A stretch of DNA of 64,000 nucleotides. Source: Deltaproteobacteria bacterium. GTDB lineage: Bacteria; Lernaellota; Lernaellaia; JACKCT01. Made by a program: the position numbers and the translations under genes. The stretch is taken from contig JAOSJX010000005.1 of NCBI GenBank assembly GCA_027493875.1, positions 62,001 through 126,000 on the forward strand, written 5' to 3'. The notes below the pieces were generated by a model, which was not told where the DNA came from, made no database searches, and saw nothing but the letters and a program-made list of their open reading frames with translations. Positions 62,978 through 64,000 of the stretch are shown piece by piece; within the stretch, counting starts at the first letter, position 1; each line of letters begins with the position of its first letter.

Positions 62978-63622
62978 TCAAACGTCGCCCGCGGGACGCG
63001 GCAACGTCAGTCCTTCCATAAACATCAGCGTCAGCGTTTCCGCGATTTTCGGCGGGGCGTACTTCGGCTTCGGCGTCAGCACCCAATAGAGTGCCATTTC
63101 GTCAAGCGCGCCGAAGATTGCGCGCTTGGCGATGCCGGGCCGGATTTCCTGCCGGAAGACGCCCTTGTCCTTGCCTTCGATGATGATGCCCGACAGAATT
63201 TTCAGAAACTCGCCGAACTTCACCGGCACGTACTCCTTCATGAACTTGTTCGACTGGCGCAGTTCCACCGAAATCACCTCGGCCAGGGCCCGCTCTTTTT
63301 CCATATATCCGACGTAGTGCCCGATGAACGTCCGGAGTTTTTCGACCGGATCGCTCACGGTGGACAGAACATTGTTGAAATCGGCGATCGCGGCTTCCAT
63401 TTTCTCCTCGAACAGGCGGATGAGGATGTCGTCCTTGTTGCGGAAGTAGAGATAGATGGTGCCGTCCGCGACGCCGGCCTCTTTCGCGATTTGGCTGATT
63501 TTCGAGTTATGAAAGCCGTGCTTTGCGAAGACCTTGATGGCCGCTTTCAGAATGCGTTCGTGTTTTTCCTTACCGTTCGATCGCTTCGCGGCGGAACGCG
63601 GGGCGGCTTTTTTCGTGGCCAT
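62978..63622 (-). CDS. TetR/AcrR-family regulator, probable regulator of the etf operon
   Basis: 214 residues, intact. A basic N-terminus (MATKKAAPRSAAKRSNGKEK) precedes the helix-turn-helix ILKAAIKVFAKHGFHNSKIS and IAKEAGVADGTIYLYFRNKD, the TetR signature. The C-domain (AAIADFNNVLSTVSDPVEKL, ELRQSNKFMKEYVPVKFGEF) resembles FadR/FatR-like fatty-acyl-CoA sensors. It is the first gene of the operon, with the promoter and palindrome just upstream at 63666-63725, so autoregulation is likely. Repression relieved by acyl-CoA would couple ETF/EMO to fatty-acid or amino-acid oxidation; the ligand is inferred. Confidence 0.9.
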   Translation of the reverse strand: MATKKAAPRSAAKRSNGKEKHERILKAAIKVFAKHGFHNSKISQIAKEAGVADGTIYLYFRNKDDILIRLFEEKMEAAIADFNNVLSTVSDPVEKLRTFIGHYVGYMEKERALAEVISVELRQSNKFMKEYVPVKFGEFLKILSGIIIEGKDKGVFRQEIRPGIAKRAIFGALDEMALYWVLTPKPKYAPPKIAETLTLMFMEGLTLPRPAGDV

Positions 63623-63665
63623 GTCCGGGAACCTTCCGGGGCGTCAACCCGAGGGAAAAATAAAA

Positions 63666-63683
63666 TGAATGAACGCTCACTCA
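63666..63683 (-). promoter_or_regulatory. Probable TetR operator palindrome
   Basis: TGAATGAACGCTCACTCA is an imperfect inverted repeat (TGAATGA, 4-base centre, TCACTCA), of the spacing common to TetR/FadR operators. It lies between the -10 box and the tetR start, where binding would block initiation. Confidence 0.7.
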
Positions 63684-63695
63684 ATACCCTGGGGA

Positions 63696-63725
63696 AATCT
63701 ACCAGCCCCCTTTTTTTCGTGTCAA
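63696..63725 (-). promoter_or_regulatory. Sigma-70 promoter of the tetR-etf operon
   Basis: On the minus strand TTGACA (63725-63720) is followed after 18 bases by TAGATT (63701-63696), close to the -35/-10 consensus. The operator at 63666 lies about 12 bases downstream of the -10. Confidence 0.7.
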
Positions 63726-63742
63726 GGGAAAATGAATTCAAT

Positions 63743-63969
63743 TCATTTTTTGTTTCGAAGGACTGGAGCTCGGACGTGAGGATGTCGCGCAATTCCGCGC
63801 CTTCTTCGGCCGCGCGAAGCTTGTAAACGATGGGCCCCACGCCGCGCGCGTATACGGTGGTGGCCTCGAAGGTCCGCATCGGGTATTCGTCCTCTTCCTC
63901 ATCCTCGCGCGGCGGCGGCTCGCGGCCGTCGGGAATCCGCGGGCCGCGGGTAAATGCGTCGGCGCTCAT
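63743..63969 (-). CDS. Small acidic protein of unknown function (3' end inferred)
   Basis: The frame from ATG 63969 reads MSADAFTRGPRIPDGREPPP, an acidic EDEEEDEYP segment and FEATTVYARGVGPIVYKLRA, then LRDILTSELQSFETK. As written it stays open into the tetR gene. A one-base gain in the A6 run at 63746-63751 gives a stop (TGA at 63743-63745), which also leaves the etf promoter free. That would be about 75 residues. Upstream codons to the window end have no stop, so the start may lie further upstream. No family recognised. Confidence 0.4.
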
Positions 63970-64000
63970 CGTGACCGGCGCGCGGCGCGCACTCTTCCAA

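Overview
The window is about 64 kb of GC-rich bacterial DNA. Lipoprotein signal peptides, two outer-membrane beta-barrel genes, a sigma-32-type factor, MopE-type metal-binding proteins, Asp-rich linkers behind lipoprotein cysteines, GatCAB, SelB, a lysine 5,6-aminomutase subunit and an EtfBA/Fe-S quinone-oxidoreductase operon together suggest a Gram-negative, anaerobic or facultative, amino-acid- and fatty-acid-oxidising bacterium. The closest match is the former Deltaproteobacteria or a neighbouring candidate phylum; the exact lineage is inference. No rRNA or tRNA gene was seen.

Layout. 1-1.5 kb: class III aminotransferase (cut by the window edge) and kamE. 1.6-6 kb: lipoprotein, PD-(D/E)XK nuclease-like gene, and an IS630 element sitting in an outer-membrane protein gene. 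6-15.5 kb: acnA, alaS-glgB, selB. 15.5-23 kb: four-helix-bundle protein, small beta-barrel, and three tandem paralogous secreted proteins with a MopE metal-binding motif, FCNG cysteine repeats and a Cys-rich C-terminus. 23-30 kb: gatCAB, an Asp-rich propeller-like lipoprotein and a zinc-ribbon/TPR membrane protein. 30.5-32 kb: an IS481 element inside a heptamer repeat array. 32-43 kb: DegT aminotransferase, sua5-trmN6 (apparently fused), purE, purD, rpoH, a propeller-like anchored protein, aspartate aminotransferase, coaD, rsmD, a phosphodiesterase-type lipoprotein and a small lipoprotein. 43-54.5 kb: SGNH-like protein, CheA-like kinase, DAACS symporter, membrane protein, argF, a GlmU-type uridylyltransferase, a GspE/PilB ATPase and a CpsB/PHP phosphatase. 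54.4-58.9 kb: secreted and lipoprotein genes, and a DUF2007-like protein. 58.9-63.7 kb: tetR-etfB-etfA-EMO-like operon with a visible promoter and operator.

Two window-wide features matter to any reader. (1) About 50 single-base frame breaks fall in some 30 genes, including essential ones (alaS, gatA, gatB, coaD, purD, rpoH), many at short homopolymers. This looks like uncorrected indel error in the assembly rather than gene decay, so frame-broken genes are annotated here as one CDS with the break positions given. (2) At least eleven intergenic arrays of degenerate 7-bp repeats, of several sequence families, occur mostly at gene ends and often flank a terminator-like hairpin. They are the most striking non-coding structure in the window. 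The tandem Cys-rich triplet and the Sua5-TrmN6 arrangement are the most interesting protein-level observations.
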